Shown here: piece after piece, positions 53,620 through 63,985 of the stretch
Layout of the letters: each line of letters opens with the position of its first letter
Numbering within the stretch: the first letter of the stretch is position 1
Assembly (NCBI RefSeq): GCF_003206645.1
Contig: NZ_PZJP01000005.1
Location: forward strand, 306,902-370,901
DNA: 64,000 nucleotides
DNA from: Salinicola aestuarinus
Lineage (GTDB): Bacteria > Pseudomonadota > Gammaproteobacteria > Pseudomonadales > Halomonadaceae
Reading direction: 5' to 3'
Notes under the pieces: generated by a model
What the model was told of the DNA's origin: nothing
Databases searched by the model: none
The model's input: the letters and a program-made list of their open reading frames with translations, nothing else
Made by a program: the position numbers and the translations under genes

Positions 53620-54312
53620 TCACTCCTCGGGCTGGTACTTGTAGCCGACGCCGTAGACGGAGCGAATGATGTCGCGCTCCGGCCACACATCGGCCACCTT
53701 GCGCCGCAGCTTCTTGACGTGGCTGTCGACGGTGCGCTCGGAGACGATGCGGTGATCGCGATACATGTGATCCATTAGCTGGTCGCGGGAGAAGATGCGT
53801 CCCGGACTCTGCATCATCACTCTGAGCAGCTGGAATTCGACGGCAGTGAGGCCAAGATCGGTGCCGCCGGCCAGCGCTCGCCAGCCGTCTTCGTCGAGGG
53901 TCAGGCCCGTGGCCGATGACGGCGTCTCGCCGATCGCGATGGCACCGTGGGTGCGCCGCAGTACGGCCTTGACCCTCGCCACCACTTCTCGCGGACTGAA
54001 CGGCTTGCAGATGTAGTCGTCGGCGCCGAGTTCGAGTCCCAGCAGGCGATCCACCTCTTCGACCCGCGCGGTCAGCATGATCACCGGTAGCGTCGGGTAG
54101 CGCTCGCGAATCTGGCGGCAGAGCGTCAATCCATCGGTGCCCGGCAGCATCAGATCCAGCAGTACCAGCATCGGCGCGTGACTCTCGAGCCAGGGCATGA
54201 CGGCGTCGCCATGATCGAGATGATCCGAGGCGTAGCCGCTCTTGGCGAGGTAGTCGGCGATCAGCCGCGCGATCTTGGGCTCGTCTTCGACGATGAGAAG
54301 CGGGTCGGTCAT
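53620..54312 (-). CDS. OmpR-family response regulator, BaeR-like
   Basis: A 230-residue regulator. The receiver domain has the phosphoacceptor D53 in VLLDLMLPGTDGL and K103 in DDYICKPFSPREV. The winged-helix DNA-binding domain (about 130-228) includes LTAVEFQLLRVMMQSPGRIFSRDQL and RTVDSHVKKLRRKV and ends SVYGVGYKYQ. It is most like BaeR, which controls envelope-stress efflux in E. coli. Its ATG overlaps the kinase stop (ATGA), so the two genes are coupled. No RND efflux genes are adjacent, unlike mdtABCD-baeSR. Confidence 0.9.
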   Translation of the reverse strand: MTDPLLIVEDEPKIARLIADYLAKSGYASDHLDHGDAVMPWLESHAPMLVLLDLMLPGTDGLTLCRQIRERYPTLPVIMLTARVEEVDRLLGLELGADDYICKPFSPREVVARVKAVLRRTHGAIAIGETPSSATGLTLDEDGWRALAGGTDLGLTAVEFQLLRVMMQSPGRIFSRDQLMDHMYRDHRIVSERTVDSHVKKLRRKVADVWPERDIIRSVYGVGYKYQPEE

Positions 54313-55835
54313 CGAGTGGGCTCCTTGGCCAGGGCGTCGCGGGTAGCGGACGCGAGCGGGAAAGTGAGGGTCCAGCGCAGCCCGCCAAGCGGCGAGGCGG
54401 ACGGGACCAGCGTACCGCCCTGGGCACTGATGAGCGCGCTGGCGATGGAGAGCCCCAACCCGCTGCCGCCGCTGCGCCGGTTGCGCGACCCTTCGACGCG
54501 ATAGAGACGCTCGGTGAGCCGTGGCAGCTCGGCGGTCGCCACGCCCGGGGCGGAGTCCTCCCAGATCACCTCGGCGACCTGGCGCCGGGTGCGCAGCGTG
54601 ACGCGAAGCGCGCCGGGGCTGTCGGTGTAGGCGAGGGTATTGGCGAGCAGGTTGTTCCACAGCTGACGCAGACGTTGGCTGTCGGCCCGCACCCAGGCCG
54701 ATTCGGTATCGAGAGTCAGCTGGAACCCCTGGCTCTCGAGCCGTGCGCGCCCATCCTCGAGTCGCTGATCGAGGGAGTCCGCCAGATCCACTGGAATCAG
54801 GTGCATGTCGAGCGCACCGGCGTCGCTCTGTGCCAGCAGACGCAGGTCCTCGACCAGATGACCGAGCTGACCGACCTCCTGCTGCAGCGACCCCAGGCTC
54901 TCGATGCTCAAGGCGCGCACGCCGTCCTGCATCGCCTCGATCTCGCCGCGCAGCACCGCCAGCGGCGTGCGCAGCTCGTGAGCGATGTCGGCGACCCATC
55001 GCTGTCGCGCCCGGCGGTTGGCGTCGAGCGTCTCGGCGAGCTGGTTGAAGTCCTGAGAGAGACGCGAGAGCTCGTCGCGGCCACGCTCGGAGAGGCGCAC
55101 GCTGTAGTCGCCCAGCGTGAGTCGCCGGGTGGCCAGGGTCATGGTCCGCGCGCGGCGGCCGAGCCACCAGGAGAGGCCGCCGGCGAGCAGCAGTGAGGCG
55201 AGGAAAAGCGAGCCGATGATGATCGTCAGACTGCGCTGCTGACGGTCGAGAAAGATCCGATCCATACGCGCCATCAGCCGCTCCGGCGGCAGATAGCCGA
55301 GCTGGCCGACGGTGGCCCCGTTACTGCGGATGGGAACGAAGTGCGGCTCCGGCGCGGGCGGCAGATCCGGGTCCTGTAACGGGGGATCGAGCAGCGGCTC
55401 GCCGATGACCGGATTGCTCAGCTCATCGAGCAGCACGAAGCCGCCGGCATCGGTGAGCTCGCGATCGAGCCCGCTGGGCGGACGCCGCTCGCTGGACCAG
55501 AGCTGGCTTCTCACCAGACTCTGCCAGGCGCTGGGGTCGTCGCGCAGCCACTGCCAGCTGCCGCGCTCCTGCCACTGCTCGCCGAGTGCCGCGGCCAGGG
55601 TCTCGGCTCGCGTCGCCTGACTGCGCTCCAGGTAACTGATGAAGCCCTGATCGAGACTGCGCGAGACGAAGAGGAAGACAAGCCCGCTGATCAGCACGTT
55701 GGTCAGCAGGATGACGATGAAGAGCTTGAGACTCAGGCGGGAGGGCCGAAGCGCATCGCGCGGCGTGTTGGGCAGTGGGAGCATGGGCTCGGAGCGCTTC
55801 ACGGTGACGAAAGGTGCTGTCGAGTCTGCCTGCAT
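54309..55835 (-). CDS. Sensor histidine kinase, BaeS-like
   Basis: A 508-residue inner-membrane kinase. Two membrane helices (about 36-57 and 203-225) flank a periplasmic domain, then HAMP, the H-box DIAHELRTPLAVLRGEIEAM (His286), N-box LWNNLLANTLAYTDSPG and G2 box GSGLGLSIASALI. VRGEIEAMQDGVR-type sequence after the H-box is a BaeS trait. It phosphorylates the response regulator encoded just downstream. Starts at 55835 and 55784 are both possible, neither with a strong ribosome site. The signal is probably envelope stress, by analogy. Confidence 0.88.
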   Translation of the reverse strand: MQADSTAPFVTVKRSEPMLPLPNTPRDALRPSRLSLKLFIVILLTNVLISGLVFLFVSRSLDQGFISYLERSQATRAETLAAALGEQWQERGSWQWLRDDPSAWQSLVRSQLWSSERRPPSGLDRELTDAGGFVLLDELSNPVIGEPLLDPPLQDPDLPPAPEPHFVPIRSNGATVGQLGYLPPERLMARMDRIFLDRQQRSLTIIIGSLFLASLLLAGGLSWWLGRRARTMTLATRRLTLGDYSVRLSERGRDELSRLSQDFNQLAETLDANRRARQRWVADIAHELRTPLAVLRGEIEAMQDGVRALSIESLGSLQQEVGQLGHLVEDLRLLAQSDAGALDMHLIPVDLADSLDQRLEDGRARLESQGFQLTLDTESAWVRADSQRLRQLWNNLLANTLAYTDSPGALRVTLRTRRQVAEVIWEDSAPGVATAELPRLTERLYRVEGSRNRRSGGSGLGLSIASALISAQGGTLVPSASPLGGLRWTLTFPLASATRDALAKEPTR

Positions 55836-55862
55836 ATCGCGCAGAGAGGCGGCAGTGAATGG

Positions 55863-56435
55863 TCAAGCATTGTGGAGATCGTCGCGAGTGTCGGTGGCCG
55901 GCGCCTCCTCGGGCGTCCGTGTCCACGCCACGGCGACCGGCCAGTGGGGCTGTCGGGTGGCGTCGAAACGCGACCAGAGTTCCGCATAGGTCGCACCGAA
56001 TACCGGGTGGTGATGATCGGGGAGCAGTTCTGCCAGCGGGTGCAGGACGAAGGCAAACCGTTCGATATCGCAGCGGGGCAGGGTGAGCGTCGGCGAGTCG
56101 ATGCAGAGATCGCCGAGCAGCAGCAGATCAATGTCGAGGGTGCGCGCACGCGGGCTTTTGGAGCGGCCCCTGTCGCTGATCACTTCATCACGGCCGTTGT
56201 CTCGCTCGATCGTCTTGCAGTGCGCATTGAGGGCGTTCGCGTCGAGCGGTGTCTCGAAGGCGACGACGAGGTTGTAGAAATGCCGGGCGTCCTCGAAGCC
56301 AACCGGCGGGCTTTCGAACACCCGCGAGTGCGACACCGGCTCGGGCGCGGCGAGCTGCGCAAGGGCCTCGATCGCGCGACCGAGATGGCGTTCGCGGGCG
56401 ATATTGCTGCCGAGCCCCAGGACCGCGAGGGCCAT
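55863..56435 (-). CDS. folK: 2-amino-4-hydroxy-6-hydroxymethyldihydropteridine pyrophosphokinase FolK
   Basis: A 190-residue HPPK of folate synthesis, transferring pyrophosphate from ATP to 6-hydroxymethyl-7,8-dihydropterin. GLGSNI at the start, then SRVFESPPVGFEDARHFYNLVV, and the Mg-binding ARTLDIDLLLLGD with PRCDIERFAFVLHPLAEL are the family signatures. It is longer than the usual 160 residues because of a C-terminal tail (PHWPVAVAWTRTPEEA to the end). Its ATG overlaps the folB stop by one base (TGATG). It lies 27 bp upstream of the BaeS gene on the same strand. Confidence 0.93.
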   Translation of the reverse strand: MALAVLGLGSNIARERHLGRAIEALAQLAAPEPVSHSRVFESPPVGFEDARHFYNLVVAFETPLDANALNAHCKTIERDNGRDEVISDRGRSKSPRARTLDIDLLLLGDLCIDSPTLTLPRCDIERFAFVLHPLAELLPDHHHPVFGATYAELWSRFDATRQPHWPVAVAWTRTPEEAPATDTRDDLHNA

Positions 56436-56788
56436 CAGCCTGCCTCGCGCTCGATCCGCACGCCGACGGCGCGGGCAGCGGCGACGGCACCGGGCTTGCG
56501 CACCGTCAGCCGCAGCCGCTTGACGCCGAACTCGGCGATCAGCAGTTGAGCGACCCCCTCGGCGAAGGTCTCGACGAGGGCGTGGGAATGGTCGTCGGCA
56601 TAGCCGGCCAGCCGCTCGCAGATAGCGGCGTAGTCCAGGGTATGGGCGAGGTCGTCATCCTGCGCCGCGAGGCGGATGTCGGTGGCGAGCTCGAGATCGA
56701 GCTCCAGGCGCTGGTGTATCCGGCGCTCCCAGTCGTAGACGCCGATGACGGTGTCGAGCGTCAGTCCTTCGATCAAAACCTGATCCAC
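56435..56788 (-). CDS. folB: Dihydroneopterin aldolase FolB
   Basis: A 117-residue enzyme that splits 7,8-dihydroneopterin to 6-hydroxymethyl-dihydropterin and glycolaldehyde, the step before FolK. IEGLTLDTVIGVYDWERRIHQRLELDLEL holds the substrate-binding Glu, and LTVRKPGAVAAARAVGVRIER the catalytic Lys. Length and fold match the octameric family. It is the first gene of a folB-folK pair and divergent from plsY, the arrangement common in gammaproteobacteria. Confidence 0.95.
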   Translation of the reverse strand: MDQVLIEGLTLDTVIGVYDWERRIHQRLELDLELATDIRLAAQDDDLAHTLDYAAICERLAGYADDHSHALVETFAEGVAQLLIAEFGVKRLRLTVRKPGAVAAARAVGVRIEREAG

Positions 56789-56956
56789 GAAGATGGCCTC
56801 TCGCCGGTAATTCGAAAAACGGGGGGTGCGGCGGCGTCATGATGTCGGCCGCACCGGGATAAGCGAGATCGATTGTACGTCAGCGCGGTGGCAGAATCAG
56901 GGGCCGGCCCGGGCGGTTTTGCTCGCGGCGCCAGTCACCGCCGAGAGGAGTCGCGG

Positions 56957-57718
56957 ATGCTGTCACCCCCCCTGACGCTCGGCCTGCTGGTCGGCGCGGG
57001 CTACCTGAGTGGTTCGTTGCTCGGCGCGATCTGGGTATGCCGGCTCATGGGCCTTGAGGATCCGCGTATCGCGGGCTCCGGTAATCCGGGGTTCTCCAAT
57101 GTGCTGCGCGCCCACGGGTGGCGACCCGCGGCGCTGACGCTCACCATCGACGCCGCCAAGAGCGTGCCGGTGATGTGGCTGGCCGATGCCGCCTCGCTGA
57201 CGATCTGGGCCCAGGGGCTGGTGGGATTGAGCATTCTGGTGGGGCACAGCGTGCCCGTCTGGCACCGCGGGCGGGGTGGCAAGGCGGTGGCCAGTGCCTT
57301 CGGTGTGCTGCTGATGCTCGCCACCCCGGTGGCACTTGTCGCGGCGCTGATCTGGTTCGTCCTGGCCTGGCGGTTGAGAACCGCGGCACTGGCCTCGCTG
57401 GCCGCGGCGCTGACCGCGCCGCTTGCCAGCTACTGGCTGGCGCCGGAGGCAACCGGCGTGGTCTGCGTCTTCTCGCTGCTGGTGATGCTGCGTCACGGTT
57501 GGGACATCCGTCACTGGCGCGAGCGTCGAAGCCGCACGCTGACGCCGACGTTGGCCGATCCCTTCGACGAGGAGGACGCCCTCACGGACCGTCATGACCT
57601 GGCGGCGGAGGCGCAAGCGGTCGATGAGCCCGGCACGGAGGGACACCTTGGCAGCGAGTCTAGCCCCGCGGGGCACCCCGAGCCGGCGCGGGGGGAGCCT
57701 CCCCCGCGACGGCGCTAG
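56957..57718 (+). CDS. plsY: Acyl-phosphate glycerol-3-phosphate acyltransferase PlsY (divergent, with tail)
   Basis: A 253-residue inner-membrane acyltransferase that makes lysophosphatidic acid from acyl phosphate and glycerol 3-phosphate. Four to five hydrophobic segments cover residues 5-180. [15 protein letters not shown] replaces the usual GSGNPGATNVxRxxG, and [21 protein letters not shown] replaces GHxxPxFxxFxGGKGVATxxG, so both active-site loops deviate. Residues 196-253 are an acidic, Pro-rich hydrophilic tail absent from typical 200-residue PlsY. GAGAGGAG precedes the ATG. Its end overlaps the tsaD stop by 4 bp, tail to tail. The folB-plsY-tsaD neighbourhood supports the assignment. 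Confidence 0.88.
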   Translation: MLSPPLTLGLLVGAGYLSGSLLGAIWVCRLMGLEDPRIAGSGNPGFSNVLRAHGWRPAALTLTIDAAKSVPVMWLADAASLTIWAQGLVGLSILVGHSVPVWHRGRGGKAVASAFGVLLMLATPVALVAALIWFVLAWRLRTAALASLAAALTAPLASYWLAPEATGVVCVFSLLVMLRHGWDIRHWRERRSRTLTPTLADPFDEEDALTDRHDLAAEAQAVDEPGTEGHLGSESSPAGHPEPARGEPPPRRR

Positions 57719-58743
57719 CCGCTCGGCGTGGTAAGTTCGGATAGTGGCCAGCGCGGCCGTGGCTGCAGGGTCTCGGTACGCTCGCCGGCGAGCAGGCGCT
57801 GGGCGCCGGCGTAGGCGATCATCGCGCCGTTGTCGGTGCAGAAACGCCCCCGCGGGTAGAACGCGCGAGCGCCAAGCTTTGTCATCGCCGCGTCCAGACC
57901 CTCACGCAGCCGCCGGTTGGCGCTGACGCCGCCGGCCACCACCAGACGTTCGCGTCCGCTCGCCTTGAGCGCTCGACGACACTTGATCAGCAGCGTATCC
58001 ACCACGGCATCCTCGAAGGCGCGGGCGACGTCCGCGCGATCCTGATCCGCCACTGAGCCGTCGACGGTCAGCGCGCGGAGCGCCGTCAGCGTGTGGGTTT
58101 TCAGCCCGGAGAAACTGAAGTCGAGGCCGGGGCGGTCGGTCATCGGGCGCGGGAAGCGAAAACGCGTGCCGTCACCGCGCTCAGCCAGCGCCGCCACCTG
58201 CGGACCTCCGGGGTAGGGCAGTTCGAGCATTTTGGCGACCTTGTCGAAGGCTTCTCCCGCGGCGTCGTCCACCGACTCCCCGAGCAGGGTGTACTCACCG
58301 AGCCCGCGAACGTCGACCAGTTGGGTGTGGCCGCCGGAGACCAGCAGGGCGATGAAGGGGAACGCCGGCGCGTCGGCCTCGAGCATCGGTGCCAGCAGGT
58401 GCCCTTCCATGTGATGGACGCCCAGCACCGGCACACCGAGTGAGCGTGCCATGCCGTGGGCGGTACAGGCCCCGACCATCAGCGCGCCGACCAGCCCTGG
58501 CCCCGCGGTGTAGGCGATGGCGTCGATGTCGTGCTTGCCGAGTGAAGCACTCGCCAACACCTCGTCGATCAGCGGCAGCAGCTTACGGGTGTGGTCTCGC
58601 GAGGCGAGCTCGGGAACCACGCCGCCAAATTCGGCATGCAGCGCGATCTGGCTGTAGAGCGTGTCGGCGAGCAGGCCGCGCTCGGTATCAAAGAGCGCGA
58701 CGCCGGTTTCGTCGCAGGAGGTTTCGATGCCCAGCACGCGCAT
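57715..58743 (-). CDS. tsaD: tRNA N6-adenosine threonylcarbamoyltransferase TsaD
   Basis: A 342-residue essential enzyme that, with TsaB and TsaE, transfers the threonylcarbamoyl group to A37 of ANN-decoding tRNAs. [17 protein letters not shown] is the ASKHA start, HHMEGH holds the metal-binding histidines, [10 protein letters not shown] and [10 protein letters not shown] are nucleotide-binding motifs, and [13 protein letters not shown] the C-terminal metal site. Length matches E. coli TsaD. It is divergent from rpsU, as in most gammaproteobacteria. Confidence 0.97.
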   Translation of the reverse strand: MRVLGIETSCDETGVALFDTERGLLADTLYSQIALHAEFGGVVPELASRDHTRKLLPLIDEVLASASLGKHDIDAIAYTAGPGLVGALMVGACTAHGMARSLGVPVLGVHHMEGHLLAPMLEADAPAFPFIALLVSGGHTQLVDVRGLGEYTLLGESVDDAAGEAFDKVAKMLELPYPGGPQVAALAERGDGTRFRFPRPMTDRPGLDFSFSGLKTHTLTALRALTVDGSVADQDRADVARAFEDAVVDTLLIKCRRALKASGRERLVVAGGVSANRRLREGLDAAMTKLGARAFYPRGRFCTDNGAMIAYAGAQRLLAGERTETLQPRPRWPLSELTTPSG

Positions 58744-59153
58744 GATCGAGAAGTCCCTCGAAGTGGTTGGTGTCGGCCGTTCGGGCCCCCGCGACGCCCC
58801 TCTGGCCAGCAGTGGAGCGCGGCGTGGCGGCCGATCGGGAAAAGGCGCCTAGTCTAACCTCGCGGCGGTGTGATCGACACCGCCACTTGTGCGGTCCGCC
58901 CGGACCGTGTCGCCGACGATTCGAGGTGTCGGTGAGATTGCAATGGCACCGGTCGACGAATAGAATACGCTGCTCTGCAAGACTGGGTCGTGCGCCCATA
59001 ACACGTTTTCCGAGTCCCGCAAAGGGAGTCTCGGGATGATCCGTAGTCGCAACGCGCCGAGGAGTCTGCTCCACTGCGTACTGCGGTGCCGGATCGTGTC
59101 ACTCAAGGCGTACGTACAAACCGAACTCGATTCTCAAGGTAGGTGAGTGCTTA
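58744..59153. other. Divergent tsaD-rpsU region of 410 bp
   Basis: No gene is supported. It carries the rpsU promoter (58938-58966) and a leader of about 180 nt. In that leader CCGAG near 59010 can pair with CTCGG near 59034 to form a small stem. I see no further element. Confidence 0.6.
58938..58966 (+). promoter_or_regulatory. Sigma-70 promoter for rpsU
   Basis: TTGCAA (58938-58943), a 17-bp spacer and TAGAAT (58961-58966) give a good sigma-70 match on the plus strand. Initiation near 58973 would leave a leader of about 180 nt before rpsU. Confidence 0.65.
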
Positions 59154-59369
59154 ATGCCTTCTGTCAAAGTACGTGATAACGAGCCGTTCGACGTCGCGCT
59201 GCGTCGCTTCAAGCGTTCCTGTGAAAAAGCCGGAGTGCTTTCCGAAGTCCGCCGTCGCGAAACTTACGAAAAGCCCACTTCCGTGCGTAAGCGCAAAGCT
59301 GCCGCGGCAGTGAAGCGTCACGCCAAGAAGCTTCAGCGTGAGCGTAAGCGTTTCGAACGCTTGTATTGA
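59154..59369 (+). CDS. rpsU: 30S ribosomal protein S21
   Basis: A 71-residue, strongly basic ribosomal protein. [36 protein letters not shown] and the Lys/Arg-rich end are the S21 sequence, same length as in E. coli. S21 sits near the anti-Shine-Dalgarno region of the 30S subunit and helps initiation. AAGGT and AGGTGAG lie upstream of the ATG. It is the first gene of the rpsU-dnaG-rpoD cluster, but a terminator-like hairpin separates it from dnaG. Confidence 0.98.
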   Translation: MPSVKVRDNEPFDVALRRFKRSCEKAGVLSEVRRRETYEKPTSVRKRKAAAAVKRHAKKLQRERKRFERLY

Positions 59370-59672
59370 TCCGTACTGGGGGCAGTTCTTGCCCCAGAGG
59401 GATATGCGAACGGCTGCCTTAATCGGCGGCCGTTTGTTTTTGTTGCCGCCGGCTTTACCGATCCGGTTCGATCCGCTTCCCCGGCACGCCGATGCTCGCC
59501 GCCGGTGACCCTCTTCGATTGCCCGATGCCGATCGCTAGGCGATGCAAAGCGGCGACGACTTCAGACATAGACTGCCCCGGTTGGCTAGACTTCGCTGAG
59601 CGTGCGGCATGCGCGGCTGGCGAATCACCCCGCCCGGCTTCCTGACTCGTTTTACCAGAGCGTCTCGACGAT
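59370..59672. other. rpsU-dnaG intergenic region of 303 bp
   Basis: No gene is supported. It holds a CTGGGG/CCCCAG stem (59376-59397), the strong terminator at 59409-59442, and presumably a dnaG promoter in the remaining 230 bp that I cannot place with confidence. Confidence 0.6.
59409..59442 (+). terminator. Terminator between rpsU and dnaG
   Basis: A 10-bp stem with one T-G pair (59409-59418 with 59425-59434, loop TTAATC) followed by TGTTTTTG. E. coli has a partial terminator in the same place that lowers dnaG expression relative to rpsU. Confidence 0.82.
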
Positions 59673-61601
59673 ATGGCTGGACAGATCTCACAGCGCTTCA
59701 TCGACGATCTATTGGCGCGTTCCGACATCGTCGACGTTGTCTCCGAACGGGTGCAGCTAAAAAAGAGCGGGCGCAATCACAGCGGTCTTTGCCCCTTCCA
59801 TCAGGAGAACTCGCCCTCCTTCACCGTCAGTCACGACAAGCAGTTCTACCACTGCTTCGGCTGCGGCGCGCACGGTAACGCGCTGCGTTTTCTGATGGAG
59901 TACGACAACCTTCGCTTTCCCGAGGCCGTCGAGCAGCTCGCGTCACGAGCCGGGATGGAGGTCGAACGTGAAGGCGGGGGTGACCCCGGGGCGCATCAGC
60001 GCCGGCAGAAGCGGGAAGAGGGCGTCAATCTGCTCGATCTCGCGGCGCAGTTCTTTCGCGAACGTCTGGCGCTCGGCAAGGGCCGTCAGGCGCGGGAGTA
60101 TCTGGAGCAGCGAGGCCTGAGCGACGAGGTGATCCGGGAGTTTGGCGTCGGCTATGCCGAAGACGACTGGGAAGCGCTCAAGCGTCACCTGCTCAACCAG
60201 GGCATCAGTGAGGCGGTACAGGTCGAGTACGGCCTGCTCGTCCATCGCGAGGAGAGCGGGCGCACCTACGACCGATTTCGTGACCGGGTTATCTTCCCGA
60301 TTCGCGACTGGAAGGGCCGGACGATCGCCTTTGGCGGGCGCGTGCTCGGCGATGCCAAGCCGAAGTATCTCAATTCGCCGGAAACGCCGGTCTTCCACAA
60401 GGGGCGCGAGCTTTACGGACTCTTCGAAGCGCGCCAGGCCAACCGTCAGCTCTCGCGCGTGCTGGTCGTCGAGGGCTATATGGACGTTGTCGCCCTGGCG
60501 CAGTTCGGAATTCGCAACGCCTGTGCGACCCTGGGGACGGCACTGACGTCGGATCACCTTCAGCGATTGTTCCGTCTGGTCGATGAAGTGGTGTTCTGTT
60601 TCGACGGCGACAACGCGGGACGACAGGCCGCCAGGCGTTCACTGGCCACTGCCCTGCCGTCGATGATCGACGGTCGGCAGGTCCGCTTTCTGTTTCTGCC
60701 CGAAGGTGAGGACCCCGACACGCTGGTGCGTCGCGAGGGACAGGCGGCGTTCGAGGATCGAGTGACCTGTGCAAGCCCGCTTTCCGAGTTTCTTTTCGAG
60801 CAGGCCGGCGAAGGGCGCGAGCTGAAGCAGGTCGAAGGGCGCGAGCGCTTCGTGACTGCGGTACTCGAATGGCTCAAGCTGCTGCCTGAAGGCATGCTCA
60901 AATCGTTGATGCTCAAGGAGCTATCGACGCGCAGTGGCATCGAGCAGGCGCAGTTCAACGACTGGCTGGCGAAGAAGGCCTCGCCGTCGCCTCGCCCGGG
61001 GGCGGCGGCAAGTGCGACGGCGAGCGCCGATGAGGGGTTCGAGTCGCTGATGCCGCCGCCGGAAACGGATGACGTTTTCGATGTCGACACACCATCGACG
61101 CTGTCGAATCCGACGAGCCCAAGGCAGGGCAAATCGCGCGGTTTCTCTGCGTCGCGAGCGACAACTGCTACGCTGTCATTGAGTATTCCCGGGCGCATCC
61201 TGCACTTGCTGCTGCACGAGCCGGCGCTTGTCGAGCACCTGCCTGACACGCCGGAGTGGTGCCCGACCTCCCTTGCCGATGGCCCACTGTGTCGCGAGGT
61301 CGTGGCGCTACTGCAGGCCGGTCGCTACCGCAGCCCGCAGGTGCTGCTGGCGCACTTTCACGGCAGCGTCGAAGGGGAGCGGCTCGATGAGCTGGCCCGA
61401 CGCGAGCTGGCGATTCCCAGAGAAGTGCGTGCCAGCGAATTGCAGAGCTGGGTGCGCTACCTCGAGCGCGAAAGTGAACGTCTGACGCCGGCGGAGGAGT
61501 ACCGTCAGCTCCTCGACAAGAGCCGTCAGGCAGGCGCGTTGAGCAGCGAGGAGAAGCAGCGGCTGCGCACGCTGCTGACACAGCTAGCCAGCGGTGCCTG
61601 A
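59673..61601 (+). CDS. dnaG: DNA primase DnaG
   Basis: A 642-residue replicative primase. The zinc-binding domain has C40 and H43 in LCPFHQENSPSF and the second Cys pair in HCFGCGAHGN. The RNA polymerase domain includes RFRDRVIFPIRDWKGR and FGGRVLGDAKPKYLNSPET, and the TOPRIM motifs are VVEGYMDVVAL and FDGDNAGRQAA. A Ser/Ala/Pro-rich linker (about residues 432-500) leads to the helical C-terminal domain that binds DnaB. It is longer than E. coli DnaG (581) mainly by this linker. It lies between rpsU and rpoD. Confidence 0.97.
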   Translation: MAGQISQRFIDDLLARSDIVDVVSERVQLKKSGRNHSGLCPFHQENSPSFTVSHDKQFYHCFGCGAHGNALRFLMEYDNLRFPEAVEQLASRAGMEVEREGGGDPGAHQRRQKREEGVNLLDLAAQFFRERLALGKGRQAREYLEQRGLSDEVIREFGVGYAEDDWEALKRHLLNQGISEAVQVEYGLLVHREESGRTYDRFRDRVIFPIRDWKGRTIAFGGRVLGDAKPKYLNSPETPVFHKGRELYGLFEARQANRQLSRVLVVEGYMDVVALAQFGIRNACATLGTALTSDHLQRLFRLVDEVVFCFDGDNAGRQAARRSLATALPSMIDGRQVRFLFLPEGEDPDTLVRREGQAAFEDRVTCASPLSEFLFEQAGEGRELKQVEGRERFVTAVLEWLKLLPEGMLKSLMLKELSTRSGIEQAQFNDWLAKKASPSPRPGAAASATASADEGFESLMPPPETDDVFDVDTPSTLSNPTSPRQGKSRGFSASRATTATLSLSIPGRILHLLLHEPALVEHLPDTPEWCPTSLADGPLCREVVALLQAGRYRSPQVLLAHFHGSVEGERLDELARRELAIPREVRASELQSWVRYLERESERLTPAEEYRQLLDKSRQAGALSSEEKQRLRTLLTQLASGA

Positions 61602-61693
61602 GCGGCGTGCGTTGCCAGGCCTGGGTCGCCAGTTGGCGGTTCGGAGTTCACCACCGCCCGTGATCACTCAGGGCCTCGGGCATCGATTGGCAG

Positions 61694-61762
61694 GGCGTCA
61701 ATCGAGCTCTTCGATCGAACGGCGTCAATCGAACGGCGTCAATCGAACGGTGTCGATCGAAG
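61694..61762. repeat. Degenerate 14-bp tandem repeats upstream of rpoD
   Basis: Units of the form GGCGTCAATCGAAC occur at 61694-61707 (one change), 61707-61720 (degenerate), 61721-61734 and 61735-61748 (identical), and 61749-61762 (three changes). All share ATCGA at the same phase. They lie about 350 bp before the rpoD start. Confidence 0.85.
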
Positions 61763-62035
61763 AGCGTCGAGGATTCAGGCCGCCGTGACTCGGGGCCGAT
61801 AACGCGCAAGACAACTGAAGCGCAGCGAAAACGACCGGGTACATCGCACGCAGGCAGCGAGCGAAGTGCAAACGGTACAGGGACGATAGAAGGGTCTGAA
61901 GGGACTTGAAGAGCGGGGGCGAGACGCCGAAACGGTTGAAATGGCGGCGTTCGTCACCAAATAGGGTAACCAAATACACTAGCACACCTGGTGGGCCAGG
62001 CAAATACGCACTGGCGGCAAAAAGCCTCTACACGC

Positions 62036-62041
62036 TATACT
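62036..62041 (+). promoter_or_regulatory. Possible -10 element of an rpoD promoter
   Basis: TATACT lies 67 bp before the rpoD start codon. The expected -35 position (around 62012-62018) reads TGGCGGC, a poor match, so this is tentative. Confidence 0.35.
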
Positions 62042-62108
62042 AGTGGGCTTTCGGGGCATCGCGCTGTCACCCCAGGTGCTTCATTCTTCTTCGTCGAGTA
62101 GGGTTTCT

Positions 62109-63956
<1,848 letters not shown>

Positions 63957-63985
63957 GCGCGCCGCCCCGCCCGACGGGATCGACG

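Larger units (their letters stand above)
61602..62108. other. dnaG-rpoD intergenic region of 507 bp
   Basis: No gene is supported on either strand. It contains the 14-bp repeat array at 61694-61762 and a TATACT -10-like hexamer at 62036-62041. The gap is long for this operon and suggests that rpoD has its own promoters. Confidence 0.65.

Noticed and set aside
54313..55167. N-terminal extension of the response regulator into the kinase gene
   Set aside because: The frame is open but Arg/Pro-rich without homology. The MTDPLLIVEDE start with the ATGA overlap is the family start.
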